From NCBI GenBank assembly GCA_947498985.1, contig CANMMF010000006.1, positions 62,001 through 126,000 on the forward strand: DNA of 64,000 bases, written 5' to 3'. Positions 33,544 through 42,525 of the stretch are shown here, piece after piece. The notes beneath the pieces are model-generated. The model saw nothing but the letters and a program-made list of their open reading frames with translations. It was not told where the DNA came from and did not search any database. The stretch's first letter is position 1; the number at the start of each line of letters is the position of its first letter. The stretch comes from an uncultured Paracoccaceae bacterium. Lineage in GTDB: Bacteria; Pseudomonadota; Alphaproteobacteria; Rhodobacterales; Rhodobacteraceae. The position numbers and the translations under genes are program-made.

Positions 33544-35118
33544 TCAGCTGGACCGGGTGGACCCGGTCGACCCGGTCGACCCGGTCGAGCGGAAGCCGCC
33601 GATGGCGCGGTCCAGCAGGGCGTTGAGATAGAGGCCGTTGGCCAGATGCACGCGCAGCCCCGCCGTCGCCGGGTGATGCGCCCAGAGCGGGAACAGCGAT
33701 TGCGCCAAAGCCACCAGGCCGAACGAGATCACCGCCAGGATGATCAGCGCCCATTCCAGCGGGCCGGGCACCGGGGCCGCAGGCAGGCCCGGCCCCCAGA
33801 CAAGCTCGGCCGCCGCCTGAAAGCTGAAATAGGCAATGGCGGCGGCCAGCGAGGCCAGCACGGTGCGCTTGGTCAGCTCTGCGGGCGCCATGTCCGCCAG
33901 CCCCTGCGCCACCAGATAAGCCACGCCGAAGATCAGGATCGCCCCGAGCGCCAGCGCCTGCGCGGTCTTGGCACCAAACAGCACGGTGAACAGCACGGCG
34001 ATCACCGCGTAGAGCACCAGCGCCAGTCCGAAGGACTTGAACACCGCCGCGAGGCTCGGTACCGCGACCGGCCCGGGCCTGCGGATCGAGGCGACCGCCG
34101 CCACCGCCCCACCCGAGGACAGGAACGCGTGGGCCTTGTAGAGCGAATGCGCCACGATGTGCAAAAGCGCCAGCGGCCAGAGCCCGAGCCCGCATTGCAA
34201 CAGCATGAACCCCATCTGCGACACGGTCGACCACGCAAGCGAGGTCTTGATCGCGCTCTGGGTCAGCATGACCGCCGCCCCGAAGAGTGCCGTCAGGCCG
34301 CCCAACATCACCAGCGCGGCCATGGCGCCGGGGCTCTGCTGCACGAGGCCCGCGGCACCGATCAGCAGAACGCCGCCGGAATTGATGATACCCGCATGCA
34401 GAAGGGCGGAGACCGGCGTCGGCGCCTCCATCACTTCGGTCAGCCAGCCGTGCAGCGGGAAGGAGGCGGTCTTGAGGATCGCGGCAAGGACGATCAGCGC
34501 GACGGAGACCTGCCCGGCGAGGCCCAGCCCCTCAGCTTTCGCGGCGGCAGAGATCGCGGCCAGATCGCCGGTCCCGAACGCCGAGGCCAGCAGCAGGGCG
34601 GCCAGCACCAGCGCCGCATCGCCGGCGTGCCAGACAAGCGCGAATTTGGTGGCCGCGCGCCGCGCTTCGGGGCGTCCGGGGTAGAACAGCAAGAGCCGCC
34701 GGAGCCCGAAGCCGACAGCCACCGTCGAGACCGCCAGCAGCCAGACGCTGCCCGATTGCACAAAGATCAGCACCGCCGCCAGCGTCGCCAGCATCACCCC
34801 GTGAAACGCGCCCTCGCGCGCCTCGCCATCGAGGTAGCTGCGGCTGTAGCGCATCACGATCCAGCCGATGAACGCCACCAGAAGCGCCATGGTCAGGCTG
34901 ACCGGGTCCACGCGCAAACCGAACGGCCCCGCGCCGGCGGCGCCGCTGAGCACGGCCTGCACCACGCCCAGAGCCGCAAGCGCCAGCGAGGCTGCGGCGG
35001 CAAACTCGGACCATTTCGGCAGGCTGCCGGGGCGGCGCCCGGGTTGGCCAAGCGCGAGGCCCGCACCGATCAGAAGCACGATCGGCGCAAGAAAGGACAT
35101 CGAGATGATGGGCGTCAT
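33544..35118 (-). CDS. dabB: Inorganic carbon transporter membrane subunit DabB (NuoL/MrpA-like)
   Basis: 524 residues with about 14 membrane segments of the proton-conducting NuoL/MrpA family (PF00361). Conserved features are LKTASFPLHGWLTEVMEAPTPVSALLHAG, here cited in part as FPLHGWLTEVMEAPTPVS, and SLYKAHAFLSSGG. It provides the ion-coupled membrane channel for DabA. The gene ends with an extra tail FRSTGSTGSTGSTRSS caused by a 9-base tandem repeat. It is the first gene of the dab operon; the ATG follows GGGAGACCC. A LysR gene runs divergently. Confidence 0.93.
   Translation of the reverse strand: MTPIISMSFLAPIVLLIGAGLALGQPGRRPGSLPKWSEFAAAASLALAALGVVQAVLSGAAGAGPFGLRVDPVSLTMALLVAFIGWIVMRYSRSYLDGEAREGAFHGVMLATLAAVLIFVQSGSVWLLAVSTVAVGFGLRRLLLFYPGRPEARRAATKFALVWHAGDAALVLAALLLASAFGTGDLAAISAAAKAEGLGLAGQVSVALIVLAAILKTASFPLHGWLTEVMEAPTPVSALLHAGIINSGGVLLIGAAGLVQQSPGAMAALVMLGGLTALFGAAVMLTQSAIKTSLAWSTVSQMGFMLLQCGLGLWPLALLHIVAHSLYKAHAFLSSGGAVAAVASIRRPGPVAVPSLAAVFKSFGLALVLYAVIAVLFTVLFGAKTAQALALGAILIFGVAYLVAQGLADMAPAELTKRTVLASLAAAIAYFSFQAAAELVWGPGLPAAPVPGPLEWALIILAVISFGLVALAQSLFPLWAHHPATAGLRVHLANGLYLNALLDRAIGGFRSTGSTGSTGSTRSS
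33551..33586. repeat. 9-base tandem repeat at the 3' end of dabB
   Basis: The unit GACCCGGTC is present three times perfectly (33560-33586) and a fourth time with changes (GACCGGGTG, 33551-33559). On the coding (minus) strand it encodes Ser-Thr-Gly repeats at the extreme C-terminus of DabB. The 9-base unit keeps the frame, so copy-number change would lengthen or shorten a soluble tail without destroying the protein. Confidence 0.75.
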
Positions 35119-35217
35119 GGTGGGTCTCCCTTTGCGGACAGCTCTGCGAGAACATAGGCATCCCGTGCATCAAGAAAATTTCATATACTTTCGCTGATCG
35201 TTCTGTTTCATTGATGT
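35119..35217. promoter_or_regulatory. Divergent dabB / LysR promoter region
   Basis: This 99-base gap is AT-rich in its right half. The near-palindrome GAAAATTTC (35174-35182) and TTTCATATACTTTC downstream could be part of a T-N11-A LysR operator. No other element is clear. LysR proteins typically bind such gaps and control both genes. Confidence 0.4.
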
Positions 35218-36105
35218 ATGGCGACGCTGAACCTGCATCATTTGCGGCTTTTCCGGGCGGTGGCGCGCGACGGCACGCTGACCGGCGCGGCGCGCGCGCT
35301 CAACATCTCGCAATCTGCGGTGTCGACGCAGATCAAGGCGCTGGAAGGGTCGCTGGGGCAAGACCTCTTCGAGCGGCGCGGGCGCAATCTGGTGATGACG
35401 GAGGCCGGGCGCATCGCGCTCGATCATGCCGAGGAGATCTTTCGCGCGGCAGAGGATCTCACCGCCACGCTGAAGACCACCGGCACGCGGCGGCAAGCGC
35501 TGCGGATCGGCGCGCTGGCGACCCTGTCGCGCAACTTCCAGATCGCCTTTCTGCAACCGATCATCCGGGATGACGATGTCGAGGTGATCCTGCGTTCGGG
35601 GTCGCAGGAAAGCCTGTTGCGGGGTCTCGACGCGCTGTCGCTGGATGTCGTGCTGACCAATCTCGTGCCCGCGCGCGACGCCGCGAGCCCCTATCTGGTC
35701 CAGCGTCTGGATGAACAGCCGGTGAGCCTGATCGGCGCGCCCGGACGGCGCAGTCCGCAAGCCGCGAGCATCGCCGACATTCTCGCCGCCCACCCGGTGA
35801 TCCTGCCCACGCCGGAATCCTCGCTGCGGGCCGGGTTCGACGCCATGCTGGAGCGTCTGGGCATCCTGCCGAAGATCGCGGCAGAGGCGGATGACATGGC
35901 CATGCTCCGGCTGCTGGCGCGCGAGGATGTGGGCATCGCGGTGATCCCGCCCATCGTCGTGCAGGACGAGCTGGCCACCGGCAGACTGGTCGAGCTGGCG
36001 CGGCTCGACGAGATCACGGAGGTGTTCTGCGCGGTCACGATCACCCGGAAATTTCCCAACCCGTTGCTGGCCAAGGTGCTGAAATCGGTCGGCGATCAGG
36101 GGTGA
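35218..36105 (+). CDS. LysR-family transcriptional regulator
   Basis: 295 residues. The N-terminal helix-turn-helix reads NLHHLRLFRAVARDGTLTGAARALNISQSAVSTQIKALE, cited here as GAARALNISQSAVSTQ. The C-terminal part is a periplasmic-binding-type effector domain with a weakly conserved pattern (LRIGALATLSRNFQ; AHPVILPTPESSLRAGFD). It is of the NhaR-like branch rather than CbbR. The divergent arrangement with dabBA suggests it controls inorganic carbon uptake, perhaps responding to a carbon or cation signal. Confidence 0.9.
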   Translation: MATLNLHHLRLFRAVARDGTLTGAARALNISQSAVSTQIKALEGSLGQDLFERRGRNLVMTEAGRIALDHAEEIFRAAEDLTATLKTTGTRRQALRIGALATLSRNFQIAFLQPIIRDDDVEVILRSGSQESLLRGLDALSLDVVLTNLVPARDAASPYLVQRLDEQPVSLIGAPGRRSPQAASIADILAAHPVILPTPESSLRAGFDAMLERLGILPKIAAEADDMAMLRLLAREDVGIAVIPPIVVQDELATGRLVELARLDEITEVFCAVTITRKFPNPLLAKVLKSVGDQG

Positions 36106-36191
36106 CGCGGCCTGATCTGCGGCGCTCCGAGACGTCCCGGGCGCGGCGAAACGGGGCCCGCACGCCCGTTATGCAGAGCGGCCAGGCGCGT

Positions 36192-36737
36192 TCAGGGATC
36201 GCTTCGGGTAACAAACGCCGCGGCGATACCCGCCAGGGCCCCGAAAAGATGCGCCTCCCAGCTCACGCCGGGCTGGCCGGGCAGCACACCCCAGAACATC
36301 GCGCCATAGACCACCGCCACCCCGGCGGCGATGAGCAGCGGCACCGGGCGCTTTTCCACCAGACCCCGCGCCAGCAGGAAGCCGAACCAGCCGAAGATCA
36401 GCCCCGACGCGCCGATATGGATCGCGGTCGCTCCGAAAAGCCACACGCCCAGCCCGCCCAGCGCGACGATGATCGCCGAGGCCGCAAAGGCCACATGGCG
36501 GGCGGTGAAGGCGAGCAGACCGCCGAGAATGGCCAGGGGCACGGTATTGGCCGCCGCATGCGCCAGCGAGCCGTGCAGCAGCGGCATGAGCAAAATGCCG
36601 TCCAGCCCGCTCACCGAGCGCGGCAGCAACCCGAACCAGCCGTTCAGCGCATAGCCGCTGAGCAGGTTCACAGCCTGCACCGCCCAGATGATGCCAAGCA
36701 GCGCAACCAGCCACCAGAGCCGTTCGAATATCGCCAT
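36192..36737 (-). CDS. Rhomboid-family intramembrane serine protease
   Basis: 181 residues, six predicted membrane helices, the basic bacterial rhomboid size. The catalytic Ser111 lies in HIGASGLIFG (GxSG), the catalytic His163 in SWEAHLFGALAG, and the oxyanion-hole HAAAN (His60, Asn64) is present. It should cleave membrane proteins within the bilayer. I took ATG 36737, which follows GGAGG; a longer frame to 36806 adds a charged leader. The gene is separate from its neighbours, with a 270-base promoter gap shared with the secreted protein gene. Confidence 0.88.
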   Translation of the reverse strand: MAIFERLWWLVALLGIIWAVQAVNLLSGYALNGWFGLLPRSVSGLDGILLMPLLHGSLAHAAANTVPLAILGGLLAFTARHVAFAASAIIVALGGLGVWLFGATAIHIGASGLIFGWFGFLLARGLVEKRPVPLLIAAGVAVVYGAMFWGVLPGQPGVSWEAHLFGALAGIAAAFVTRSDP

Positions 36738-37008
36738 ATCGCCTCCGTCGTATCGGGCTTTACGGTAGCACAGGCGCGGTGATGTGGAAGGGGCGCGCGG
36801 GGACATTCACGCGCACACGGGCGGCGCCACGGGCCGCTGGCGGGTCGCAACGCGGCGGTGTTCCGGATGGAACGGCAAACGCAGGCAAAACCCCAAGGCG
36901 CCACAGCCTGCTTTGTGGGATCCACCCGCCGTGTTACACTTATGCGGTAATGCGAGGCCGCATTCATCAACCAAAGATTTAGAAATATCCGATTTCCGGG
37001 GGGACATC

Positions 37009-38454
37009 ATGACACGACCTGCAACAGCCGCCATCCTGGCGCTGGCCATGGCCTCTATCGCGGCACCGGCGCTGGCAGAGACCTGCCCCGCCGTGGACCG
37101 CCAGCCCGCCACCGAAAAGCTCATCGCGCTGGTCGAAGGCGACACGGTGCTGAAATACCAGCTCGAACAGTCCATCGCACTGGGCCAGCGCATCAACAGC
37201 GACCCGCAGACCAACCCGGTGCACGACCTCGAGGCCTATTACGGCTTTGTCGACGCGCTGGTGACCTACAATCCGCAGAACATCCTGACCGGCACTCAGA
37301 AAGGCGCGATCCGCGTGTCGATGGATGGCGCAAACTACTGCAACTGGAATATCCTCGACCTGCTGGCCTACAGCTATTTCCTGGTCGACCGGCAGTTGAC
37401 CACCGATCCGCGCGGGCAGATCCAGTTTGCCAACGACGCCTTCGGCACCTGGATGCGCGACGTTGCGGAGGAATGGGGCGCCTATCTCGAGACGCCGCCT
37501 TCGGCGATCCATGTGCCGGATTTCCTCGCCGATCCCAATTTCGCAACATGGGAGGCCGCGACCGCGCCATGGTACTGCCCGCCCGAGGGGGGCTACGGCA
37601 CGTTTCAGGCCTTCTTCACGCGCGAGCTCTGCACCGCGACCTTCCCCAACGGCTCCCGCCCGGTCGAGGGGTATGACGATCCGCGCACGGTGGTGGCGAT
37701 TGGCGACAGCACCTCTGCCGGGCATTGGCCGATCAGCCCGGATGGCACGCTGGTGACGACCTATGACGGCGTCGCGCAATCGGGCCGCGCCATCAAGGGG
37801 CAGCTTTACAGCGACGTGCACGCCTTTATCGCAGGCGGCGACGATGAGACGGTGCTCGAGACGTTCGGCAGCCTCGATCCGGCGCTTTTTGACGACGGAA
37901 CATGGACGCACCAGTTTCTGAACGTGAACAATTATCACCGGCTGCACGTGCCGGTGTCGGGCAAGATCGTCTATCTCAGGCACCTGCAATCGGGCGTGCG
38001 GATGAAATCGGGCTGGGTGGAGGCTCTGAGCCCGGGTGAGGTGTCCTTCTACGATCCGCGCGACACCGCCGATTGGCAGTTCGGACAGACCCGCATGGTG
38101 ATCGGCATCGACACCGGAGAGCCTTACGGGATTGTGGTGATCTCCCCCATGGGCATGGCGCAGGTCTCGGGCATCCGGAAACGCGACTGGGTGGTCGAAG
38201 GCGCCGAGGCGGTGAAAGGTCAGGAATTTGCAAATTTCGCCTTTGGCGGCTCGGATTTTGTGGTGATCTTCGAGAAAAAGGCCGGGTTCGTGCTGACCGT
38301 CGAGACGGTGCCGGAGCCCGCCCCGGGAGCCGGGGTCAGCTATGTGGGTTCGCTGCAGGGCCAGAGATACGGTTGTTTCGGCGGCGATGACGGCTGCAGC
38401 GTGACGCCGGGCGGGGCCGGGCAGCCACCGGCGATTGCCGCGGACGCGCCCTGA
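37009..38454 (+). CDS. Secreted phosphatidylserine decarboxylase-like protein
   Basis: 481 residues. A signal peptide (ILALAMASIAAPALA, cut before ETCP) exports it. The C-terminal half resembles PSD-family pyruvoyl decarboxylases: FLNVNNYHRLHVPVSGKIVY is the fold's His-containing strand block, and FAFGGSDFVVIFEKK (Ser about 415) takes the place of the (L)GST self-cleavage site that makes the pyruvoyl cofactor. Fungal and bacterial relatives of this subgroup include PsiD-type L-tryptophan decarboxylases. The N-terminal half (residues 25-250, four or more Cys) is not recognised. The start at 37009 follows GGGGGGAC. Periplasmic location is unusual for a PSD-like enzyme. Confidence 0.75.
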   Translation: MTRPATAAILALAMASIAAPALAETCPAVDRQPATEKLIALVEGDTVLKYQLEQSIALGQRINSDPQTNPVHDLEAYYGFVDALVTYNPQNILTGTQKGAIRVSMDGANYCNWNILDLLAYSYFLVDRQLTTDPRGQIQFANDAFGTWMRDVAEEWGAYLETPPSAIHVPDFLADPNFATWEAATAPWYCPPEGGYGTFQAFFTRELCTATFPNGSRPVEGYDDPRTVVAIGDSTSAGHWPISPDGTLVTTYDGVAQSGRAIKGQLYSDVHAFIAGGDDETVLETFGSLDPALFDDGTWTHQFLNVNNYHRLHVPVSGKIVYLRHLQSGVRMKSGWVEALSPGEVSFYDPRDTADWQFGQTRMVIGIDTGEPYGIVVISPMGMAQVSGIRKRDWVVEGAEAVKGQEFANFAFGGSDFVVIFEKKAGFVLTVETVPEPAPGAGVSYVGSLQGQRYGCFGGDDGCSVTPGGAGQPPAIAADAP

Positions 38455-38475
38455 TTCCGCGCCGCACAGACAGGC

Positions 38476-39576
38476 TCAGACCGTCAGAACCGGATCGCCG
38501 AGGGTGGCCATGATCGGCGTGATCCCCAGCCCCGGCGCATCCGAGGCGCGCATCTTGCCATCGATGCGGCGCGGTGCGCCCTCGGCGATATCGACCGTGC
38601 CGTAAGAGTTGAAATCGGTGGCCGAGAAGGTGAATTCCTGCGGCGTCGATTGCGCCAGATGCGCGATGGAGGCGGTCACGATGTCACCGCCCCAGGTGTC
38701 CTCGATGGTCATCGGGATGCCCGCATGCACGCAGATATCGCGCATCAGCCGGGCCTTGGTGAAACCGCCGACCTTGGAGATCTTGAGGTTGATCACATCC
38801 ATCGCGCCATCGGCCAGACCCCGCGTCAGGCTGTCCACGCCCGAGATCACCTCGTCGAGCACAAAAGGCAGGCTGGTGCGGCGGCGCGTGACAAGGCATT
38901 CCTCGTAGGTGGGGCACGGCTGTTCGATATAGACATCGACGTCGCGCACCGCGTTCACCACACGGGCGGCCTCGTGCATCGTCCAGCCGGTATTGGCGTC
39001 GGCCACGAGGATGTCGCCCTTGCGCATTTGCTGCGCCGACAAGTGGATGCGCTCGATATCGCTGTCGGCATCCGCGCCGACCTTAAGCTGGAACTTCGTG
39101 TAACCCTCGTCGCGGTAGCCTGCGACATTGGCTGCCATCGCCTTGGGCTCGATCTGCGAAATCGCGCGGTAGAGGTGGATCTCCTCCTGCGCCTTGCCAC
39201 CCAGCAACTGGTAGACCGGAAGCCCCACGGCTTGCCCGAGGATATCCCAGCAGGCCACATCGATGGCCGCCTTGATATAGGGATGTCCGCGCAGCACCGC
39301 GTCCATGTGCCGGTTGAGCACATCGAGCGCGCGCGGGTCCATGCCGATCACCTGCGGCGCAAGCTCGGCCAGTCCCGACCGCACCCCCAGCGCGTAGGCG
39401 GGCAGATAGGCCGAGCCCAGCGGGCAGCATTCGCCGTAGCCCGTGAGGCCCGCATCGGTCTCGACCTCGACCACGGTGGAATCGAAGACCTCGACATAAT
39501 TGCCGTTCGACCAGCTGTAGCGGCCTTCCTTCAGAGGCAGGTCGACCTGGTAGGCGCGGATGGCGGTGATCTTCAT
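38476..39576 (-). CDS. Enolase-superfamily enzyme (cis-3-hydroxy-L-proline dehydratase / hydroxyproline-betaine epimerase type)
   Basis: 366 residues, muconate-lactonizing/dipeptide-epimerase-like subgroup. Metal ligands are in [15 protein letters not shown] and VLDEVISG. The second-strand motif reads FQLKVG, so the first Lys of KxK is Gln and only Lys165 remains. The opposite-face base is Lys265 in NLKISKVGG. This layout resembles the 4R-hydroxyproline-betaine 2-epimerase HpbD and cis-3-hydroxyproline dehydratases of marine Rhodobacterales. It is the last gene of the operon that begins with a polar amino acid ABC transporter, which suits an imino-acid substrate. The exact reaction cannot be settled from sequence. 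Confidence 0.82.
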   Translation of the reverse strand: MKITAIRAYQVDLPLKEGRYSWSNGNYVEVFDSTVVEVETDAGLTGYGECCPLGSAYLPAYALGVRSGLAELAPQVIGMDPRALDVLNRHMDAVLRGHPYIKAAIDVACWDILGQAVGLPVYQLLGGKAQEEIHLYRAISQIEPKAMAANVAGYRDEGYTKFQLKVGADADSDIERIHLSAQQMRKGDILVADANTGWTMHEAARVVNAVRDVDVYIEQPCPTYEECLVTRRRTSLPFVLDEVISGVDSLTRGLADGAMDVINLKISKVGGFTKARLMRDICVHAGIPMTIEDTWGGDIVTASIAHLAQSTPQEFTFSATDFNSYGTVDIAEGAPRRIDGKMRASDAPGLGITPIMATLGDPVLTV

Positions 39577-39640
39577 TGGGTGTTGTCCTTGTGATCCTGG
39601 GGCATCATCTGGTGGCGGTGGGCTTTGGCAGGTTGACGGG

Positions 39641-40414
39641 TCATCGCAGCTCCAGCAACCCGCCATCGACAGGCAGGATCTGCCCGGTGATCCAGCCGGA
39701 GCTGTCGGTTGCCAGAAACAGGATGGCGCGGGCGATGTCCCCGGCCGTGCCCCAGCGTTGCAGTGGGTAGCGCGCGATGACCTGATCGAGCAATTCGTCG
39801 AAATGCGCGTCGTCCGTCGCACGGGCGCGGAACTGCGACTCCGAGAGCGGCGTGCGCACCGCCCCCGGCGCGACCGCGTTCACCCGCACGCCATCGGCGG
39901 CAAAATCCGCGGCCAGTTGCCGGGTGAGCGCGATCACGGCGCCTTTGGAGGCCGAATAGGCCGCGACCCCCTTCATGCCCGCGAGCCCCACGGTCGAGGC
40001 GGTGAAGACCAGCGCGCCCTTGCTCTTGATCAGATGCGGCAAGGCGGCTTGCGCGGTCAGGAACGCGCCCGTGGCATTGACCGCCATGACCCGGTTCCAC
40101 TGATCTAGAGAGACATCGAGCGCGCCGCCCTCCTCCATGATGCCCGCATTGGCCACAACCACGTCGAGCCGCCCGGTGCGATCCACTGCGCGCGCAACCA
40201 TGGCGCGCACCGAACCCGGGTCCGAGACATCCGCCGTTTGCGCCAGCGCGTGCAGCCCCCGCGCCTGCAGCTCGGACGCCACGGTGCCCGCGCCGCTTTC
40301 GCTGATATCGGCACAGAGCACGCCAAAGCCGTGTTCCGCCAGCAGCACCGCCGTCGCCCGCCCGATCCCGGAAGCGGCCCCGGTCACAATCGCGGTTTTT
40401 GTCTCACCCGGCAT
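39641..40414 (-). CDS. Short-chain dehydrogenase/reductase
   Basis: 257 residues. [12 protein letters not shown] is the NAD(P)-binding loop, NAGIM the structural motif, and YSASK the catalytic Tyr-Lys pair with Ser upstream (FTASTVG). The C-terminal [12 protein letters not shown] is standard for classical SDRs. Its start overlaps the GST gene by 11 bases, so it is co-transcribed from the amino acid transporter promoter. Substrate unknown; an alcohol or hydroxyacid of the pathway is likely. Confidence 0.9.
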   Translation of the reverse strand: MPGETKTAIVTGAASGIGRATAVLLAEHGFGVLCADISESGAGTVASELQARGLHALAQTADVSDPGSVRAMVARAVDRTGRLDVVVANAGIMEEGGALDVSLDQWNRVMAVNATGAFLTAQAALPHLIKSKGALVFTASTVGLAGMKGVAAYSASKGAVIALTRQLAADFAADGVRVNAVAPGAVRTPLSESQFRARATDDAHFDELLDQVIARYPLQRWGTAGDIARAILFLATDSSGWITGQILPVDGGLLELR

Positions 40415-41102
40415 GTCCGTCCCGATCCGGTGCGAAGATCTGCGGATAGAGGTTGCGCATCGCCGCCTCGTCGAACTCCGCCTGGAACTCGTGTTGCCCG
40501 GCCAGCGCCAGCGCGCGCCTCGCGGCGGGACGGGCGTCGATCTCGGCCATCAGCCGCTTGATATCGGGAAATTCCTCCATCGCCTCTTTTTGCCCGAGCA
40601 TGAAGGGGATGCGCGGCGCCCAGCCCCAGACCGCCATGTCGAGGATCGTGTAGCGCTCGCCCATCATGTAGCGCCCCTGCCGCAGCCGCGCGTCGATGAT
40701 GCCCCAATGCCGCCGCGCCTCGAAATCGTAGCGCTTGCGCGGATAGGGATGATCGCCGGGGGCGAAATTGCGGAAATGTACTGCTTGGCCCGAATAAGGC
40801 CCGACACCCGAGGCGATGAACATCAGCCACGAGAGCAGCGCCCCGCGCTCAGCCGGTTCGGGCATGAACTGACCGGTTTTTTCGCCCAGATAGAGCAGGA
40901 TCGCGTTGCTGTCGAAGACCACGGTTTCGCCGTCACGGATGGCGGGCACCTTGGCGTTGGGGTTGATCTCGAGATACTCCGCGCTGTGCTGATCGCCGCG
41001 CTTGGTGTCGATGGGCACGGCGCGGTACGGCAGGCCGCTTTCCTCCAGAAAGAGGCTGACCTTGAGCGGGTTGGGGGCGGCGTTGAAGAAATACTCGATC
41101 AT
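40404..41102 (-). CDS. Glutathione S-transferase family protein (Nu/Ure2p-like)
   Basis: 232 residues. The N-terminal thioredoxin-like half (residues 1-80) reads MIEYFFNAAPNPLKVSLFLEESG, with the GSH-binding VPAIRDGETVVFDSNAI (Val-Pro, Glu/Asp-Ser). The C-terminal helical domain follows. The pattern is that of YfcG/YghU-like enzymes with disulfide-bond reductase activity. It is placed between the transporter ATPase and the SDR in one operon, so a role in reduction, isomerisation or detoxification of a pathway intermediate is more likely than general defence. Confidence 0.88.
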   Translation of the reverse strand: MIEYFFNAAPNPLKVSLFLEESGLPYRAVPIDTKRGDQHSAEYLEINPNAKVPAIRDGETVVFDSNAILLYLGEKTGQFMPEPAERGALLSWLMFIASGVGPYSGQAVHFRNFAPGDHPYPRKRYDFEARRHWGIIDARLRQGRYMMGERYTILDMAVWGWAPRIPFMLGQKEAMEEFPDIKRLMAEIDARPAARRALALAGQHEFQAEFDEAAMRNLYPQIFAPDRDGHAG

Positions 41103-41123
41103 CGGGGTCCCCGCTAAGGCGTG

Positions 41124-41861
41124 TCAGTGACGCAGGATCTTGGAGAAGAAATCGCGCGCGCGATCGGTCTTTGGCTCGTCGAAGATCGCGGCGGGTGTGC
41201 CCGCCTCGATGATCTGGCCGTTATCCATGAATACAACCTTGTCGGCCACCTCGCGCACAAAGGCCATCTCGTGGCTGACGATGACCATCGTCATGCCCTC
41301 ATCCGCCAGCTTGCGGATCGCATCCAGCACCTCGTTCACCAGTTCGGGATCGAGCGCCGAAGTCACCTCGTCCAGAAGCAGGATCTGCGGCTTGAGCGCC
41401 AGCGCGCGGGCCAGGGCCACGCGTTGCTGCTGGCCGCCGGAAAGCTGGTCGGAATAGGCGTCGGCCTTGTCCGACAGCCCCACCAGCCCCAGCAGGCGGC
41501 GCGCTTCGGAGGTGACCTCCGCCTTGTCCCATTTCTTGATCTTCAGCGGCGCCAGCGTCAGGTTCTGCATCACCGTCATGTTCTGAAAGAGGTTGTATTG
41601 CTGGAACACGATGGCCATCCGGTCGCGCGCCGCGCGGACCTCGCGGGCCGACGAATAGTTCATCGCCTCACCCGCGATCTCGACCGCGCCGCCTGTGATC
41701 GGCGTCAGCCCCATCAGCGCACGCAGAACGGTGGATTTGCCGGAGCCCGAAGGCCCGACAAGCGCGGCAATCTCGCCTTTCTGGATCTCGAAGGAGATCC
41801 CCTTGAGGACTTCAAGCGCGCCGTATTTTGCGCGAACGTCGCTCACCGCGAGGTGTGGCAA
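41124..41861 (-). CDS. Polar amino acid ABC transporter, ATP-binding protein
   Basis: 245 residues. Walker A is GPSGSGKST, the signature LSGGQQQRVALA, Walker B LLLDEVTSALD, where Val replaces the usual Pro of DEPTSALD. The start is a TTG at 41861 with GGAG seven bases upstream; the frame overlaps the end of the permease gene by 50 bases. A later GTG start at about 41846 is possible but has no good ribosome site. It powers the two permeases upstream. Confidence 0.92.
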   Translation of the reverse strand: MPHLAVSDVRAKYGALEVLKGISFEIQKGEIAALVGPSGSGKSTVLRALMGLTPITGGAVEIAGEAMNYSSAREVRAARDRMAIVFQQYNLFQNMTVMQNLTLAPLKIKKWDKAEVTSEARRLLGLVGLSDKADAYSDQLSGGQQQRVALARALALKPQILLLDEVTSALDPELVNEVLDAIRKLADEGMTMVIVSHEMAFVREVADKVVFMDNGQIIEAGTPAAIFDEPKTDRARDFFSKILRH

Positions 41862-42525
41862 GGCGTTTCTCCAGATACTGGCCGAGCATGCTCAGCGGGA
41901 AAGACAAAAGGAAGTAGCAAAAGGCGATGGTGCCGAAGACCAGGATCCCCGAATAACCCTGATTGTTCAGTTCCTTGCCGCGGAACGTGAGCTCGAACAC
42001 GCCGACCTGGCTGACCAGGGCCGTGTCCTTGATGAAGCTCACGGCGAATGCGATGGCGGGCGGGATGATCACCGGCCAGGCCTGCGGCAGCACGATCCTG
42101 AGGTTGGTCTGCAGCCGAGACAGGTTCATCGCCTGCGCCGCCTCCACCTGCGTTTTCGGCACGCTTTCCAGCCCGCCGCGGATGATGTCGGCGGTGTAGG
42201 CCACGGCGTAAAGGCAGATCGCAATTACCGCGATCGTGAAGAGCGAGGCATCGGGCGTCACCGCCTGGATGAAGAACAGCACCAGGTAGATCACCACGAT
42301 GAAGGGGATGCGGCGGAAGACCTCGACGTAAAGGATGCAGATCCAGCGCAGCGGCAGCGCCCAGAGCCCCGGTGTCTGGCGCAGGTAGACCAGCACAAAG
42401 GCCAGCCCGAATCCGATCATGCAGCCCACCAGCGTCATCGCGAGCGTCAGCCCCGCCGCCTCGAGCAGCAGCTGCAGGTTGGGGCCGGAGAAGAATCGTG
42501 GCGCCTGTTCGAGAATGCGCTCCAT
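41812..42525 (-). CDS. Polar amino acid ABC transporter, permease protein
   Basis: 237 residues, five or so membrane helices of the His/Glu/Gln permease family. The ATPase-contacting EAA-type loop is visible (VPKTQVEAAQAMNLSRLQTNLRIVLPQAW, cited here as EAAQAMNLSRLQTN). It pairs with the permease upstream to make a heterodimer. The ATG overlaps the stop of that gene by one base. The charged C-terminal extension EKRLATPRGERRSRKIRRA overlaps the ATPase start. Confidence 0.92.
   Translation of the reverse strand: MERILEQAPRFFSGPNLQLLLEAAGLTLAMTLVGCMIGFGLAFVLVYLRQTPGLWALPLRWICILYVEVFRRIPFIVVIYLVLFFIQAVTPDASLFTIAVIAICLYAVAYTADIIRGGLESVPKTQVEAAQAMNLSRLQTNLRIVLPQAWPVIIPPAIAFAVSFIKDTALVSQVGVFELTFRGKELNNQGYSGILVFGTIAFCYFLLSFPLSMLGQYLEKRLATPRGERRSRKIRRA

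Noticed and set aside
31074-33626. 850-codon plus-strand frame
   Set aside because: Antisense of dabA, with typical mirror composition (Arg, Gly, His).
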